Below, in pieces: positions 36,568-45,045 of a DNA stretch of 64,000 bases. A program made the position numbers and the translations under genes. This stretch comes from Burkholderiales bacterium (GTDB lineage: Bacteria; Pseudomonadota; Gammaproteobacteria; Burkholderiales; Burkholderiaceae_D). The notes below the pieces were generated by a model, which was given only the letters and a program-made list of their open reading frames with translations, was not told where the DNA came from and did no database searches. How positions within the stretch are numbered: the stretch's first letter is position 1; each line of letters opens with the position of its first letter. The DNA is taken from NCBI GenBank assembly GCA_016200895.1, contig JACQDX010000019.1, forward strand, positions 1-64,000, in the 5' to 3' direction.

Positions 36568-37166
36568 CTTTGTGTTCCGGTTTTTGCTGCTGCGTCGGGT
36601 CGCCAGCCTAGCCTTTCGCTGTATTGCAGTATCGCGGCTCGTGCCCTTGACAGACGTGAGCGCACTGTTCCTATATCTATGTCGCAAATCACGGCTATCT
36701 CTGCGTATGACAGTTCCTGCAATTCATACAAAATAATTACGTCACGATAATGAGGGCGCAGTACCGCGACTGCTTGTCGCACATGCTCAGTCATTTGCTG
36801 GTGAAAGATGACGTCCGTCGGTTCTGTTGTTTCATTCATCAAGACTTCTTCTCCATCTTCTTCGCTATAACCTGGTAATGGCTGGTGGCGGCGTTCTGTC
36901 TGGTCCTGTTTCAGCAGTAAATTCCTGGCTACGCCAAACAAGAAATTCTGCAAACTGCCCAGGCCTGCGTCATAACGGTAAGACTTGCTCAGCAAACCCA
37001 TGAAAACATCCTGCACCACATCAGCCGCCAGCGCACTTTGGCCACATCGCATCAGGGCATAGCGATAGATAGGTCCCTGATGGCGCTGATACAGACGTTG
37101 AAATGCAGCAACATCACCGTCGCGCATTTTTGTCAGCAAGCTGGAATCTGTCTCTTGGTTATCCAC
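36564..37166 (-). CDS. ECF RNA polymerase sigma factor
   Basis: The 200-residue protein has sigma region 2 (about 18-85, with A-A-D-V-V-Q-D-V-F-M) and region 4 (about 128-180, with Y-A-E-I-A-V-I-C-D-I-D-I-G-T-V-R-S-R-L-S-R-A-R), linked by a Glu-rich stretch. It is the first gene of a three-gene unit with the putative anti-sigma and a periplasmic protein. It lies inside the insert that separates ureD from ureA and is divergent from ureA. Confidence 0.92.
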   Translation of the reverse strand: MDNQETDSSLLTKMRDGDVAAFQRLYQRHQGPIYRYALMRCGQSALAADVVQDVFMGLLSKSYRYDAGLGSLQNFLFGVARNLLLKQDQTERRHQPLPGYSEEDGEEVLMNETTEPTDVIFHQQMTEHVRQAVAVLRPHYRDVIILYELQELSYAEIAVICDIDIGTVRSRLSRARAAILQYSERLGWRPDAAAKTGTQR

Positions 37167-37251
37167 GTTTATTTGTTGGTTGTTTTAAGGCATTACCTTT
37201 AGCGGCTTTAAAAGTTCCAATTATTTTTCGACCATGTGCATTTATATGAAA

Positions 37252-37268
37252 TGCACTAACTTGGTGAT
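37252..37268 (+). promoter_or_regulatory. NtrC-like binding site upstream of ureA
   Basis: TGCACTAACTTGGTGAT matches the NtrC dyad TGCACCA-N3-TGGTGCA at 11 of 14 defined positions. It is centred about 83 bases before the predicted sigma-54 start, a normal enhancer distance. A further TGGTGCG half-site is at 37283-37289. Confidence 0.65.
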
Positions 37269-37316
37269 CGTGCGCCTTTGTTTGGTGCGTATTCCGTCAA
37301 TCCAAGCTATTTGTCC

Positions 37317-37333
37317 TTGGTTCGAAACTTGCT
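37317..37333 (+). promoter_or_regulatory. sigma-54 promoter of ureA
   Basis: TTGGTTCGAAACTTGCT has the GG-N10-GC spacing, a perfect TTGCT -12 element and six of eight bases of the -24 element. Transcription would start near 37343, about 113 bases before ureA. Confidence 0.65.
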
Positions 37334-37455
37334 GTGTTGCTTTTTATAATGTTTTTAGAGTGATGGCCTGTCACCTATATGGACTTGCTTGTTATTTTGG
37401 AAATGGCGATAAATAATAAGTTTGGCGAAAGCGCAGACAATAAGCGAAAGAAGAT

Positions 37456-37758
37456 ATGGATCTGACACCCAGAGAAAAAGATAAGTTGCTGATATTTACC
37501 GCCGCCTTGCTGGCTGAGCGGCGCAAGGCGCGTGGCTTGAAATTGAATTACCCGGAGGCAGTTGCCCTGATTACTGCCGCCATCATGGAAGGTGCACGTG
37601 ATGGCAGGACGGTGGCTGAACTGATGTCTGAGGGTACGCAAATTCTCAGCCGTGCCGATGTCATGGAAGGCGTGCCGGAAATGATTCCTGATATCCAGGT
37701 CGAAGCGACATTCCCGGACGGCAGCAAGCTGGTTACCGTCCATCACCCCATTCCCTAG
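37456..37758 (+). CDS. ureA: urease gamma subunit UreA
   Basis: Smallest structural subunit of urease, 100 residues, full family length. It begins [12 protein letters not shown] and contains [10 protein letters not shown] and the C-terminal [17 protein letters not shown] end (here H-H-P-I-P). AGAAG lies before the ATG. It is first in ureABC-EFG-J, behind a predicted sigma-54 promoter and nine bases before ureB. Confidence 0.96.
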   Translation: MDLTPREKDKLLIFTAALLAERRKARGLKLNYPEAVALITAAIMEGARDGRTVAELMSEGTQILSRADVMEGVPEMIPDIQVEATFPDGSKLVTVHHPIP

Positions 37759-37767
37759 GAGAAAACC

Positions 37768-38073
37768 ATGATACCAGGCGAAACCCTGATAGAGGATGGG
37801 GACATAGAACTGAATGTGGGCCGTGCTGTCGTCAGCATTACTGTGGCAAACAGCGGTGACAGGCCGATCCAGGTAGGCTCACATTTTCATTTTTATGAAA
37901 CCAATCCTGCACTGCAATTTGAACGTCAACTGGCCTACGGCATGCGTCTCAATATTGCTGCTGGCACGGCCATCCGTTTTGAGCCGGGACAGCAACGCAG
38001 CATAGAACTGGTGGCGCTGGCGGGTGACCGGAAAGTCTACGGCTTCAGCGGCAAAGTGATGGGGGCACTATGA
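37768..38073 (+). CDS. ureB: urease beta subunit UreB
   Basis: Structural beta subunit, 101 residues. The opening M-I-P-G-E and the block [21 protein letters not shown] are characteristic. GGAG precedes the ATG and the stop overlaps ureC by four bases. UreA and UreB are separate polypeptides, as usual in proteobacteria. Confidence 0.96.
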   Translation: MIPGETLIEDGDIELNVGRAVVSITVANSGDRPIQVGSHFHFYETNPALQFERQLAYGMRLNIAAGTAIRFEPGQQRSIELVALAGDRKVYGFSGKVMGAL

Positions 38074-39767
38074 AAATTTCACGTCACGCTTATGCTGAAA
38101 TGTTTGGGCCGACCACGGGTGACCGTATCCGTCTGGCAGACACTGGCCTGTTCATAGAGATTGAAAAAGACTTTGCGATTTATGGCGAAGAGGTGAAGTT
38201 TGGTGGCGGCAAGGTAATACGCGATGGCATGGGCCAGTCACAAAGACCACATGCCGAAGTCATGGATACAGTCATCACCAATGCTGTCATCATTGATCAC
38301 TGGGGCATAGTCAAGGCTGACATCGGCATTAAAAATGGCTTGATTGCCTGCATAGGCAAGGCTGGCAACCCGGATATACAGTCGGGCGTAGACATGGCAA
38401 TAGGCCGTGCGACCGAAATTATTGCCGGTGAAGGTAAGATCGTGACCGCTGGTGGTATAGATTCACACATCCATTTTATTTGCCCACAGCAGATAGAAGA
38501 AGCATTGATGAGTGGCGTCACTACCATGCTCGGTGGCGGTACTGGCCCTGCAACTGGCACGGCAGCCACCACCTGCACACCTGGCCCCTGGCATTTGCAT
38601 TCCATGCTGATGGCGGCTGATGCTTTCCCCATGAATCTGGGCTTTATGGGTAATGGCAATGTCAGCCTGCCTTTGCCGCTGGAAGAGCAGGTAAGGGCTG
38701 GTGCCATCGGCCTGAAGCTGCATGAAGACTGGGGCACGACACCACAAGCCATCGATAATTGCCTGACCGTGGCAGACGCTATGGATGTGCAGGTTGCCAT
38801 CCATAGTGACACACTCAATGAAGGTGGTTTTCTGGAGCACACCCTGGCGGCATTCAAGGACAGGACTATCCATACCTTCCATACCGAAGGAGCGGGTGGA
38901 GGACATGCGCCGGATATAATCGCTGCGGTGGGCGAGGCGAATGTGCTGCCGTCATCTACCAATCCTACTCGTCCCTACACCGTCAATACCCTGGACGAGC
39001 ATCTCGATATGCTCATGGTTTGCCACCATCTTGACCCGGCAATTGCCGAAGACATTGCCTTTGCCGAGTCACGCATACGGCGCGAAACCATAGCGGCAGA
39101 AGATATCCTGCATGACATTGGCGCCATCTCCATGATGTCTTCCGATTCCCAGGCCATGGGCCGTGTAGGCGAAGTCATCATGCGTACCTGGCAAACCGCA
39201 GACAAGATGAAGCAACAGCGTGGCTCGCTGGCGGAAGACAATGCGCGCCATGACAACTTCCGCGTCAAACGCTATATCGCCAAATACACGATCAACCCTG
39301 CGCTGACCCACGGCATTGCCCATGCAGTCGGCTCGCTGGAAGTGGGCAAAATTGCTGACATTGTCTTGTGGAAGCCGGCATTTTTCGGCGTCAAACCATC
39401 GATGATCATCAAGGGTGGCATGATCGCGGCTGCCCAGATGGGTGACCCGAACGCATCGATACCAACACCACAACCTGTGCATTACCGCATGATGTTTGGT
39501 GCCTTTGGTGGTGGACTAAAAAAATCTTTCACTTTTGTCTCGCAGACGGGACTGGATGCTGGTCTGGCAGAGCAACTGAAGCTGAACAAGACCCTGATCG
39601 CAGTCAAGAACACGCGCCAGATTCGCAAGAAGGACATGATACACAATAGCCTGACGCCAAAAATGGAAGTTGATTCCGAAACCTATGAAGTTCGTGCCAA
39701 TGGTGAATTGCTGGTATGTGAACCGGCAAAAATCCTGCCAATGGCGCAGCGTTATTTTTTATTCTAA
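38070..39767 (+). CDS. ureC: urease alpha (catalytic) subunit UreC
   Basis: Catalytic subunit, hydrolysing urea to ammonia and carbamate at a dinickel centre. The 565-residue protein has the nickel ligands H-I-H in D-S-H-I-H-F, the carbamylated lysine K216 in [21 protein letters not shown], and the active-site flap with C318-H319 in M-V-C-H-H-L-D. All key residues are present, so the enzyme should be active. It lies three bases before ureE. Confidence 0.97.
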   Translation: MKISRHAYAEMFGPTTGDRIRLADTGLFIEIEKDFAIYGEEVKFGGGKVIRDGMGQSQRPHAEVMDTVITNAVIIDHWGIVKADIGIKNGLIACIGKAGNPDIQSGVDMAIGRATEIIAGEGKIVTAGGIDSHIHFICPQQIEEALMSGVTTMLGGGTGPATGTAATTCTPGPWHLHSMLMAADAFPMNLGFMGNGNVSLPLPLEEQVRAGAIGLKLHEDWGTTPQAIDNCLTVADAMDVQVAIHSDTLNEGGFLEHTLAAFKDRTIHTFHTEGAGGGHAPDIIAAVGEANVLPSSTNPTRPYTVNTLDEHLDMLMVCHHLDPAIAEDIAFAESRIRRETIAAEDILHDIGAISMMSSDSQAMGRVGEVIMRTWQTADKMKQQRGSLAEDNARHDNFRVKRYIAKYTINPALTHGIAHAVGSLEVGKIADIVLWKPAFFGVKPSMIIKGGMIAAAQMGDPNASIPTPQPVHYRMMFGAFGGGLKKSFTFVSQTGLDAGLAEQLKLNKTLIAVKNTRQIRKKDMIHNSLTPKMEVDSETYEVRANGELLVCEPAKILPMAQRYFLF

Positions 39768-39769
39768 AT

Positions 39770-40288
39770 ATGCTGACACTACAAACAAAGATAGCGACTG
39801 CCAACGGCATAGCCGGGCAATTGGTGTTGCCGTATGAACTGCGTGAAAAAAGCCGTTTACGTGCCACGCTTGCCAGTGGTGAAGATGTGGCTGTGTTCAC
39901 GGTGCGCGGTACAGTCATGCGCCATGGTGACCTGATGCTGGGTAATGATGGCCGTGTGATTGAAGTCATTGCTGCTGCTGAACCAACTTATAAAGTGGAA
40001 TGCGAAACTGCCTTTAATTTATTGCGTTGTGCTTTCCATCTAGGCAACCGGCATACCCAGGCGCAGGTCGGTGATGGTTTCTTGCGCATACGCAAAGACC
40101 CGGTGCTGAAGGAAATGTTGCAGGGACTGGGTGCAGTCGTTACTGAAGAGCAAGCCAGCTTTGAGCCAGAATCAGGTGCCTATGGTGGTGGACATCATCA
40201 TGGTGGCGATGATGGGCATTCGCATAATCCCTTGGCACCGATACCTTTGCGCCAGCGCATACACCGTCCTTCAGATAGCAAGGCTTGA
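39770..40288 (+). CDS. ureE: urease accessory protein UreE
   Basis: Nickel metallochaperone. The 172-residue protein has the N-terminal UreE fold, the metal-binding N-R-H-T region, and a His-rich tail G-G-G-H-H-H-G-G-D-D-G-H-S-H around 143-156. It overlaps the ureF start by four bases. Confidence 0.95.
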   Translation: MLTLQTKIATANGIAGQLVLPYELREKSRLRATLASGEDVAVFTVRGTVMRHGDLMLGNDGRVIEVIAAAEPTYKVECETAFNLLRCAFHLGNRHTQAQVGDGFLRIRKDPVLKEMLQGLGAVVTEEQASFEPESGAYGGGHHHGGDDGHSHNPLAPIPLRQRIHRPSDSKA

Positions 40289-40971
40289 ACATGCAGTCTG
40301 CGGCCTTACTCCACCTCTTGCAACTGGCCAGTCCGTCTTTGCCTATCGGTGCCTATAGCTATTCGCAAGGGATGGAAGCGGCGATAGAAAAGGGCCTGGT
40401 ACGCAACGAAGCGACAGCCAGGGAATGGATTATTAATTGTCTCCATGAGGTGGTGGCGCGTTTTGAAGCGCCAATATTATGGCGCTTGTTGCAGGCTTTT
40501 GAGAGCAGGGACCTGGCTGCCGCATCGCACTGGACCAGTTTGTTCATTGCCGCCAGGGACACGGCAGAATTTCGGGCAGAGAGCATACAGATGGGTTATT
40601 CGCTGGGCAAACTGGTGAACGACCTGAAGATTGCCGATGCTGAGTTACTGGCGATTTTGCTAGCACAACATGAATTGCCGTTGCCCACAGCCATGGCTGC
40701 TGCCGCCGTTGCCTTGCAGGTGCCGCCAGAATCGGTCTTGCTGGGCATGCTGTTTTCATGGGCAGAAAACCAGGTGTTGGTGGGAGTGAAGTCCATTCCC
40801 CTGGGCCAGGTGTCCGGGCAGCGCTTACTGCTGTCGCTGCGACCCGAACTGGAAAAAGCTGCAAGGTTGGCGCAAGAACTGGAAGATGATCAGCTATCGA
40901 ACTGGGCACCGGGGCTGTCTTTGCTGTCCATGCAGCATGAGGTGCAGTACAGTCGTCTGTACAGATCATAA
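40285..40971 (+). CDS. ureF: urease accessory protein UreF
   Basis: All-helical activation protein that links UreD and UreG during nickel loading. The 228-residue protein contains L-Q-L-A-S-P-S-L-P-I-G-A-Y-S-Y-S-Q-G-M-E near the start, the typical UreF signature, and ends Y-S-R-L-Y-R-S as is common. It overlaps ureE and precedes ureG by 24 bases. Confidence 0.95.
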   Translation: MNMQSAALLHLLQLASPSLPIGAYSYSQGMEAAIEKGLVRNEATAREWIINCLHEVVARFEAPILWRLLQAFESRDLAAASHWTSLFIAARDTAEFRAESIQMGYSLGKLVNDLKIADAELLAILLAQHELPLPTAMAAAAVALQVPPESVLLGMLFSWAENQVLVGVKSIPLGQVSGQRLLLSLRPELEKAARLAQELEDDQLSNWAPGLSLLSMQHEVQYSRLYRS

Positions 40972-40995
40972 AAATTAAAAACAGGAAAAAAATAG

Positions 40996-41640
40996 ATGAA
41001 CACCCAAAATTTAAGCTCGCCGGAACCAAATCCCTTGCGCGTAGGCATAGGTGGCCCTGTTGGTTCCGGTAAAACTGCATTGTGCGAAATGCTGTGCAAA
41101 AGCATGCGTGACCAGTATGAAATGGCAGTCATCACCAATGACATCTACACCAAGGAAGACATGGAAATCCTGCTGCGTGCAGATGCCTTGCCTGCCGAGC
41201 GTTTGATGGGTGTAGAAACTGGCGGCTGCCCGCACACTGCCATACGTGAAGATGCGTCCATTAACCTGGAAGCGATTGCCCGCATGAGTGCGGATTTCCC
41301 TGATCTTGATCTGATCTTGGTAGAGTCTGGTGGCGACAATCTGGCGGCGACCTTCAGCCCGGAGCTATCAGACCTGACCATCTACGTCATCGATGTGGCC
41401 GGTGGCGAAAAAATCCCGCGCAAGGGCGGACCTGGTATTACCCGCTCTGATCTGCTGATCATTAATAAAACGGATCTGGCACCACACGTAGGTGCCAATC
41501 TCGACATCATGGCGCAAGACGCCAAACGCATGCGTGGAGAGCGGCCCTTTGTCTTTACTAATCTGCGTACCGGTGATGGACTGGAGGCAGTGGTGAGCTT
41601 CATTCGCAAACAAGGCATGCTGGACGAAGTTAAAAACTAA
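40996..41640 (+). CDS. ureG: urease accessory GTPase UreG
   Basis: SIMIBI-class GTPase that powers nickel delivery to urease. The 214-residue protein has the P-loop G-P-V-G-S-G-K-T at 20-27, the metal-binding C-P-H motif in [20 protein letters not shown], and the N-K-T-D guanine specificity motif. All essential motifs are intact. Confidence 0.96.
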   Translation: MNTQNLSSPEPNPLRVGIGGPVGSGKTALCEMLCKSMRDQYEMAVITNDIYTKEDMEILLRADALPAERLMGVETGGCPHTAIREDASINLEAIARMSADFPDLDLILVESGGDNLAATFSPELSDLTIYVIDVAGGEKIPRKGGPGITRSDLLIINKTDLAPHVGANLDIMAQDAKRMRGERPFVFTNLRTGDGLEAVVSFIRKQGMLDEVKN

Positions 41641-41667
41641 TCTTTAATCTGGAATTTGGAGATCAAT

Positions 41668-42270
41668 ATGAAACTAAATAATTTGCGTTGCATGTGTATG
41701 GTCGTTGCCCTCGGCAGTGCCATGATTTCATTGCCAGCTTTGGCACATGACAGTGTGCTGCATTCCATGAACGCCTTGCAGAATGGTTTTCTCCATCCAT
41801 TTACCGGGCTCGATCATTTACTGGCCATGTTGGCAATAGGTATTTGGTCGGCGCAGCAAAAGCGTGCGCGAGACTGGCTGATACCGGCCAGCTTTCCCTT
41901 GATGATGGTCGCCGGGGGTGCACTGGCCCTCGCTGGTATCGCCTTGCAGGGTGTAGAGCATGGTATCGCAGCCTCAGTGCTGGTTCTTGGCCTGTTGATC
42001 AGTTTTGCAGTCAAGCTGCCAGTTGGTGCGGGAGTGGCTTTGGTGTCCGTATTTGCAATGGCGCATGGCTATGCACACGCCCAGGAAATGCCAGCTAGTG
42101 GATCTGCAGTATTGTATGGTGCTGGTTTCGTACTGGCGACAGCACTGATTCATGCTGTGGGCTGGTTTTCCAGCAACGCGGCTCAAAAGATGCTGACCAG
42201 TACATTGCCACGCTACGCAGGAGTGATGATCACTTTGGCAGGTGCTTTTTTCCTTTCTGCCCTTGCTTGA
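41668..42270 (+). CDS. ureJ: HupE/UreJ-family nickel transport protein
   Basis: Membrane protein thought to carry nickel for urease or hydrogenase. The start at ATG 41668 has GGAG six bases upstream and yields 200 residues with a signal-like first helix ending A-L-A-H-D, then H-P-F-T-G-L-D-H-L-L-A-M, the conserved His-containing motif of the family, and about six further helices. It is 27 bases behind ureG and closes the operon. Confidence 0.9.
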   Translation: MKLNNLRCMCMVVALGSAMISLPALAHDSVLHSMNALQNGFLHPFTGLDHLLAMLAIGIWSAQQKRARDWLIPASFPLMMVAGGALALAGIALQGVEHGIAASVLVLGLLISFAVKLPVGAGVALVSVFAMAHGYAHAQEMPASGSAVLYGAGFVLATALIHAVGWFSSNAAQKMLTSTLPRYAGVMITLAGAFFLSALA

Positions 42271-42284
42271 TACGCATTATTAGT

Positions 42285-42400
42285 TAATTAGGACTTACGC
42301 AAAATTGTCCCGGCAAGGCGACAGCGACGAAGACAGTACTTTAGTACGGCTAGTCGCTGCAACGCAGCTGGGGCGGTTTTGCGTAAGTCCTATTAATTAA
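42285..42400. repeat. 116-bp palindromic MITE-like element
   Basis: Outer arms TAATTA... and ...TAATTA flank perfect 14-base arms GGACTTACGCAAAA (42291-42304) and TTTTGCGTAAGTCC (42377-42390). The inside also pairs partly (AGCGAC / GTCGCT, GTAC / GTAC). The whole can fold as one long hairpin. It has no coding capacity. It sits just after ureJ and may double as a transcription terminator. The design suggests a small non-autonomous mobile element or a repeat-family copy. Confidence 0.7.
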
Positions 42401-42704
42401 ATTTCATCTGCCAGGCAAGAGGGTCTATTTCTCCTTGTCTGTCGCGCTCTGTTGGTCCTTGCTCCCTCTTGTCGTACAGTAATAATCGACTGTGCCGATT
42501 TCGTCTTTCAGAATGCATACAAACATCAAGACTGGGCCTCTTTGCGGGCTTACACTTTGTCATGTTCGAATCTGGCAGCGCGTGAAATAAGTTTGCAAAT
42601 AGCTTATATTTACTGTGATCGATTTCTTCGCGATTTGTCAGCATCAGGTTCTTTGATTGATTTTCAAAAATTGACCGGTTCGCTCCGGAGACAAGGTAAA
42701 TATC
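42401..42704. other. region upstream of hydroxyproline operon
   Basis: About 300 bases between the palindromic element and the DapA-family gene; they must hold the promoter and operator of the catabolic operon. Overlapping open frames on both strands here have no protein-like features. CGGAG shortly before the ATG at 42705 may help initiation, although the spacing is long. Confidence 0.4.
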
Positions 42705-43601
42705 ATGTGGCAAGGTGTCATTCCCGCAGTTACGACAAAATTCAACCAGGACGATACGCTGGACTTCAAGGAAATGGAGCGCTGCTTCCGTTATTTGATG
42801 GATGCCGGATGTGATGGCCTGATCGCTTGTGGTTCTTTGGGCGAAGGCCCTTTGTTATCGCATGTTGAGCGTATCGACGTGCTGAAATTGACGAAAGAAG
42901 TGACAGGCAACAAGCCTGCCATTTTGACCGTCGCCGAGGCAGCAACACGTGACGCCTGTGCCCTGGCAGAAAAAGCCGCCAAAGCCGGTGCTGATGGCTT
43001 GATGGTTGTGCCAAGCACCATCTATCACACCAATCACCGTGAAACCGTAGCAACCCTGCGCAGCATCGCCGCAGCCGGTGATTTGCCCATCATGATCTAT
43101 TCCAACCGACTGGCTTATCGCGTCGATGTGACGACAGACATGCTGGAGGAGCTGGCTGATGACCCACGTTTTGTGGCGGTAAAAGAATCATCCGACGATA
43201 TCCGTCGTACCACAGAAATCATCAATCGCCTGGGTAGCCGCTATGACTTGTTCACTGGTGTAGACAACCTGGCTTTTGAGGCGTTGACTGCGGGTGCAAC
43301 TGGCTGGGTAGCTGGTCTGGTCGTGGCTTTTCCGCATGAGACAGTTGCGATTTACCGTCTCATCAAGGCTGGTCGTTATAACGAAGCGCTGGATATCTAC
43401 CGCTGGTTCCGTCCTTTACTGGACCTTGATGTCTCCACTTATCTGGTACAAAACATCAAACTGGTAGAAGCACTGGCCATCGATTCCAATGACCGCGTGC
43501 GTGCGCCGCGTCTGCCGCTGGAAGGTGCTCTGCGCACTCGTGTAGAGCAAGTGGTCAGCGCTTCCCTCGCCAATCGCCCGGTTTTGCCAACATTCAACTG
43601 A
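42705..43601 (+). CDS. DapA-family pyrroline-4-hydroxy-2-carboxylate deaminase
   Basis: TIM-barrel Schiff-base lyase of the dihydrodipicolinate synthase family, 298 residues. K160 in A-V-K-E-S-S is the Schiff-base lysine; the usual Y-N-x-P motif appears as Y-S-N-R. On its own it could be any NAL-family lyase. Next to a three-subunit D-hydroxyproline dehydrogenase and a 2-oxoglutarate semialdehyde dehydrogenase, it is most likely the enzyme converting pyrroline-4-hydroxy-2-carboxylate to 2-oxoglutarate semialdehyde and ammonia. First gene of the operon. Confidence 0.85.
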   Translation: MWQGVIPAVTTKFNQDDTLDFKEMERCFRYLMDAGCDGLIACGSLGEGPLLSHVERIDVLKLTKEVTGNKPAILTVAEAATRDACALAEKAAKAGADGLMVVPSTIYHTNHRETVATLRSIAAAGDLPIMIYSNRLAYRVDVTTDMLEELADDPRFVAVKESSDDIRRTTEIINRLGSRYDLFTGVDNLAFEALTAGATGWVAGLVVAFPHETVAIYRLIKAGRYNEALDIYRWFRPLLDLDVSTYLVQNIKLVEALAIDSNDRVRAPRLPLEGALRTRVEQVVSASLANRPVLPTFN

Positions 43602-43639
43602 TATTTTTAAGTTGATGTGATGGCACAGGAAACATATCG

Positions 43640-44767
43640 ATGAAAACGACAGTATGTGTCATTGGTGCTGGCATAGTCGGCACTACCTGTGCCTTGAAAA
43701 TGCAGGAGGAAGGCTATCAGGTCAGCTTGATTGATGCGGCTTCCCCCGGCTGCGGCGTGACTGCAGTGGGTATGGGGCACCTGGTCGCCTTGGATGAAAC
43801 TGAGCAAGAGCTGGATTTGTGCCTGCTTTCCTTGCGCATGTGGAAAGATTTCTTCACTGAATTTCCAGGTGTAGGTGAGGTCAGTCAATGCGGCACCTTG
43901 TGGGTGGCAGAGAACGAAGACCAGCTTTCGGAGGCGCATCATCGTGCGCAAGCAATGAATGCGCGGCTATGGCGTGCCGAAGCCTTGACTGGTGAGCAGG
44001 TGCAGAAACTAGAGCCTGCTTTGCGCCCCGGCCTTGCTGGTGGCGTCAGGGTGTTTGGCGATAGCGTGGTGTACCCGCCCAAGCTCGCGCATTTCATGGC
44101 TCAGCTTCTGGTCAAGCGCGATGGTAATCTGATTCTGGGTAAACGTGTTGCGCAGCTAGCAGCAAACCAGTTGATTTTTGCTGATGGCAGCAAGCTGACT
44201 GCAGATATCATTATCGTCGCTGCCGGGTTGGAAGTAGCCAAGCTCTTGCCTGAAATTGCCGTGTTTGGCCGTAAAGGCCATCTGGCGATTACTGACCGCT
44301 ATCCCGGTCGTCTATCACATCAAATTGTCAGTATGGATTATGGCCAGGCTGCAGTTACTGCAGATGCACTGGCCGTGGCTGCCAATGTGCAGCCGCGCAG
44401 CAACGGACAATGGTTGATCGGTTCTTGCCGGCAGGATGGGCAAACCAACAACAGCCTGGACCCCAAAGTACTGGGTGCTGTCTTGCAGTCCGCCATGAAG
44501 CTGTTACCTTGCCTGGCCGACATGCAAATCATACGCGCATGGGCAGGCATGCGTCCTGCATCACCCGATGGTCACCCCATTATCGGGCCACATCCTGAGT
44601 TGGCAGGTGTCTGGCTGGCAGCAGGGCATGAAGGGCTGGGTGTGACGACGGCCATGGCGACAGCAAAAATGTTGGCTGACCAGATTGCCGGACGGGCTGG
44701 GGAAATAGATCATCAGCATTATTTGCCTGAACGTTTTTTTCCTGCCCAGGAGCTGAAATATGCGTGA
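43640..44767 (+). CDS. D-hydroxyproline dehydrogenase FAD subunit (DadA-like)
   Basis: FAD-dependent amine oxidoreductase of the DAO family, 375 residues. The FAD motif V-I-G-A-G-I-V-G is at 7-14, and the C-terminal W-A-G-M-R-P-A-S-P-D-G-H-P-I-I-G-P is characteristic. In the hydroxyproline pathway the homologous subunit oxidises cis-4-hydroxy-D-proline. It overlaps the following ferredoxin-like gene by eight bases, so the three subunits are coupled. Confidence 0.87.
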   Translation: MKTTVCVIGAGIVGTTCALKMQEEGYQVSLIDAASPGCGVTAVGMGHLVALDETEQELDLCLLSLRMWKDFFTEFPGVGEVSQCGTLWVAENEDQLSEAHHRAQAMNARLWRAEALTGEQVQKLEPALRPGLAGGVRVFGDSVVYPPKLAHFMAQLLVKRDGNLILGKRVAQLAANQLIFADGSKLTADIIIVAAGLEVAKLLPEIAVFGRKGHLAITDRYPGRLSHQIVSMDYGQAAVTADALAVAANVQPRSNGQWLIGSCRQDGQTNNSLDPKVLGAVLQSAMKLLPCLADMQIIRAWAGMRPASPDGHPIIGPHPELAGVWLAAGHEGLGVTTAMATAKMLADQIAGRAGEIDHQHYLPERFFPAQELKYA

Positions 44768-45044
44768 ACACTATCCGGGCAAAGAAATAATCGCAAAAAT
44801 CTGGATTAATGGCTCCCCCTTTGATGCGACAACAGACATGAGTGTGGCCGCAGCCCTGATGCGATATGACAATATGCAGACACGTCAATCGGTTTCTGGC
44901 CAGCCACGGTTTGCCGTATGCGGCATGGGCGTATGTCAGGAATGCCGGGTGCGTATCAATGGTCAGTCACATAAACTGGCCTGTCAGGAATACTGTCGCT
45001 CAGGCATGGTGATCAATACCGAAACTACAGGTACAGGAGCCTGA
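44760..45044 (+). CDS. (2Fe-2S)-binding subunit of D-hydroxyproline dehydrogenase
   Basis: A 94-residue Fer2_4-type protein with the plant ferredoxin-like cluster motif C-G-M-G-V-C-Q-E-C and a later Cys in L-A-C-Q-E-Y-C. It is the gamma or small subunit in heteromeric D-hydroxyproline and similar amine dehydrogenases, passing electrons between flavins. It precedes the NAD/FAD subunit by one base. Confidence 0.88.
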   Translation: MREHYPGKEIIAKIWINGSPFDATTDMSVAAALMRYDNMQTRQSVSGQPRFAVCGMGVCQECRVRINGQSHKLACQEYCRSGMVINTETTGTGA

Positions 45045-45045
45045 T

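Noticed and set aside
38297..38962. Long minus-strand open frame (221 codons) opposite ureC
   Set aside because: Antisense shadow of the highly conserved urease alpha subunit.
42393..42814. Open frames on both strands before the DapA-family gene
   Set aside because: No domain, no ribosome binding site and composition unlike neighbouring genes; the region is better explained as promoter DNA.
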